This document shows, piece after piece, positions 63,647-64,000 of a DNA stretch of 64,000 bases. Position numbers and translations under genes: made by a program. The first letter of the stretch is position 1; each line of letters starts with the position of its first letter. Below the pieces are notes generated by a model. The model was given only the letters and a program-made list of their open reading frames with translations. It searched no databases and was not told the origin of the DNA. Origin of the DNA: Siphonodentalium dalli (taxonomy: Eukaryota > Mollusca > Scaphopoda > Gadilida > Siphonodentaliidae); assembly GCA_032622095.1 (NCBI GenBank), contig CP136061.1:261736077-261800076 (forward strand), in the 5' to 3' direction.

Positions 63647-64000
63647 TAGTATATAGCATGAATTAGATCAGACAGTGAAAAACGTCTATATAATGGTAAT
63701 GCAAAGTTGAGCTAAATGCACTTTTGATACTGTTAACTCAGCATGTTGAAAACTCCTTCAAAACAGTGTGCCACACCCCCTTCAATTGTATCTCAGTCAG
63801 TCAAGTGCATGGAGCAGAAGACCATCAAATTGTAACGGCCAATCTTGTTTTATTTCCAATTAAATTAACTTACTGTGCAGTCTTTACTCCAAAACAAAAC
63901 TGACAATTCCGTGAGATGGACTAGTGGTTGATAACTGCAACAAACCAAACTTTCAGAATAGGTTTCACATATCATTGATTCATTGTATTCGGTAGTTAAA
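63647..64000. other. CTU1 intron 9, partial
   Basis: Nothing recognised; the next exon lies beyond the window. Confidence 0.5.

Overview
The window is metazoan nuclear DNA: intron-split and single-exon genes, no operons, and very dense non-coding repeats. The mix of dispersed repeats (CCGTCCGTCC-type families with 'tatggcccttttt' tails, Penelope-like and CR1/Jockey-like retroelement remnants, many short foldback elements) points to a marine spiralian, most likely a mollusc. This placement is inferred from style, not proven.

Three real protein genes are visible. (1) A single-exon class A (rhodopsin-like) GPCR of 410 aa on the minus strand, 6998-8230. (2) A single-exon secreted C-type lectin-domain protein of 236 aa on the plus strand, 13965-14675. 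(3) The 5' two thirds of CTU1, the cytosolic tRNA wobble-uridine 2-thiolation enzyme (PP-loop ATPase), on the plus strand. Nine exons were rebuilt from splice sites, phase and family similarity: 26378-26434, 50374-50497, 51416-51534, 53924-53980, 54782-54839, 61002-61079, 61538-61579, 62978-63027 and 63518-63582. Together they encode residues 1-217 of a protein expected to have about 340 residues; the rest lies beyond the window. Intron 1 is about 24 kb, so most of the right 60% of the window is CTU1 intron filled with repeats.

Repeat families are named here for reference. TTAA-1 to TTAA-5 are short piggyBac-like non-autonomous elements with TTAA target duplications and ends beginning CCCTTT; they differ after that: ACCCAACA (TTAA-1), CATGA (TTAA-2), GAGTGCCAG (TTAA-3), a GGGGCTC hairpin element (TTAA-4) and CTATAC (TTAA-5). 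TTAA-6 has ends AAAGGTACTCAA; TTAA-7 has AAAGGG..ACTGTAC. FB-9 is a foldback family with ends AAGCCTGAGTTTAGTGTG and imperfect target duplications of about 9 bp. PAL-TA is a near-complete palindrome with ends TACAGTAATGCCC. Three hAT-like elements carry perfect 8-bp duplications. GACCAG is a family with GACCAGCC ends and internal minisatellites. GGT is a low-complexity family.

Layout: 1-6.9 kb holds repeats only; 7.0-8.2 GPCR; 8.2-13.9 intergenic with a tRNA-derived SINE and short elements; 14.0-14.7 lectin; 14.8-26.2 intergenic with dispersed repeats, TTAA-6, FB-9 and a non-LTR retroelement tail; 26.2-64.0 CTU1 with its promoter. Large tandem arrays sit in CTU1 introns at 37.8-39.4, 43.6-44.6, 45.6-46.4, 52.2-52.9 and 58.0-59.1 kb.

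Most notable: a 69-bp hairpin cassette is shared by different TTAA families, and a related version of it shows compensatory stem changes. Also, four of the nine CTU1 exons have an edge copied into the neighbouring intron.
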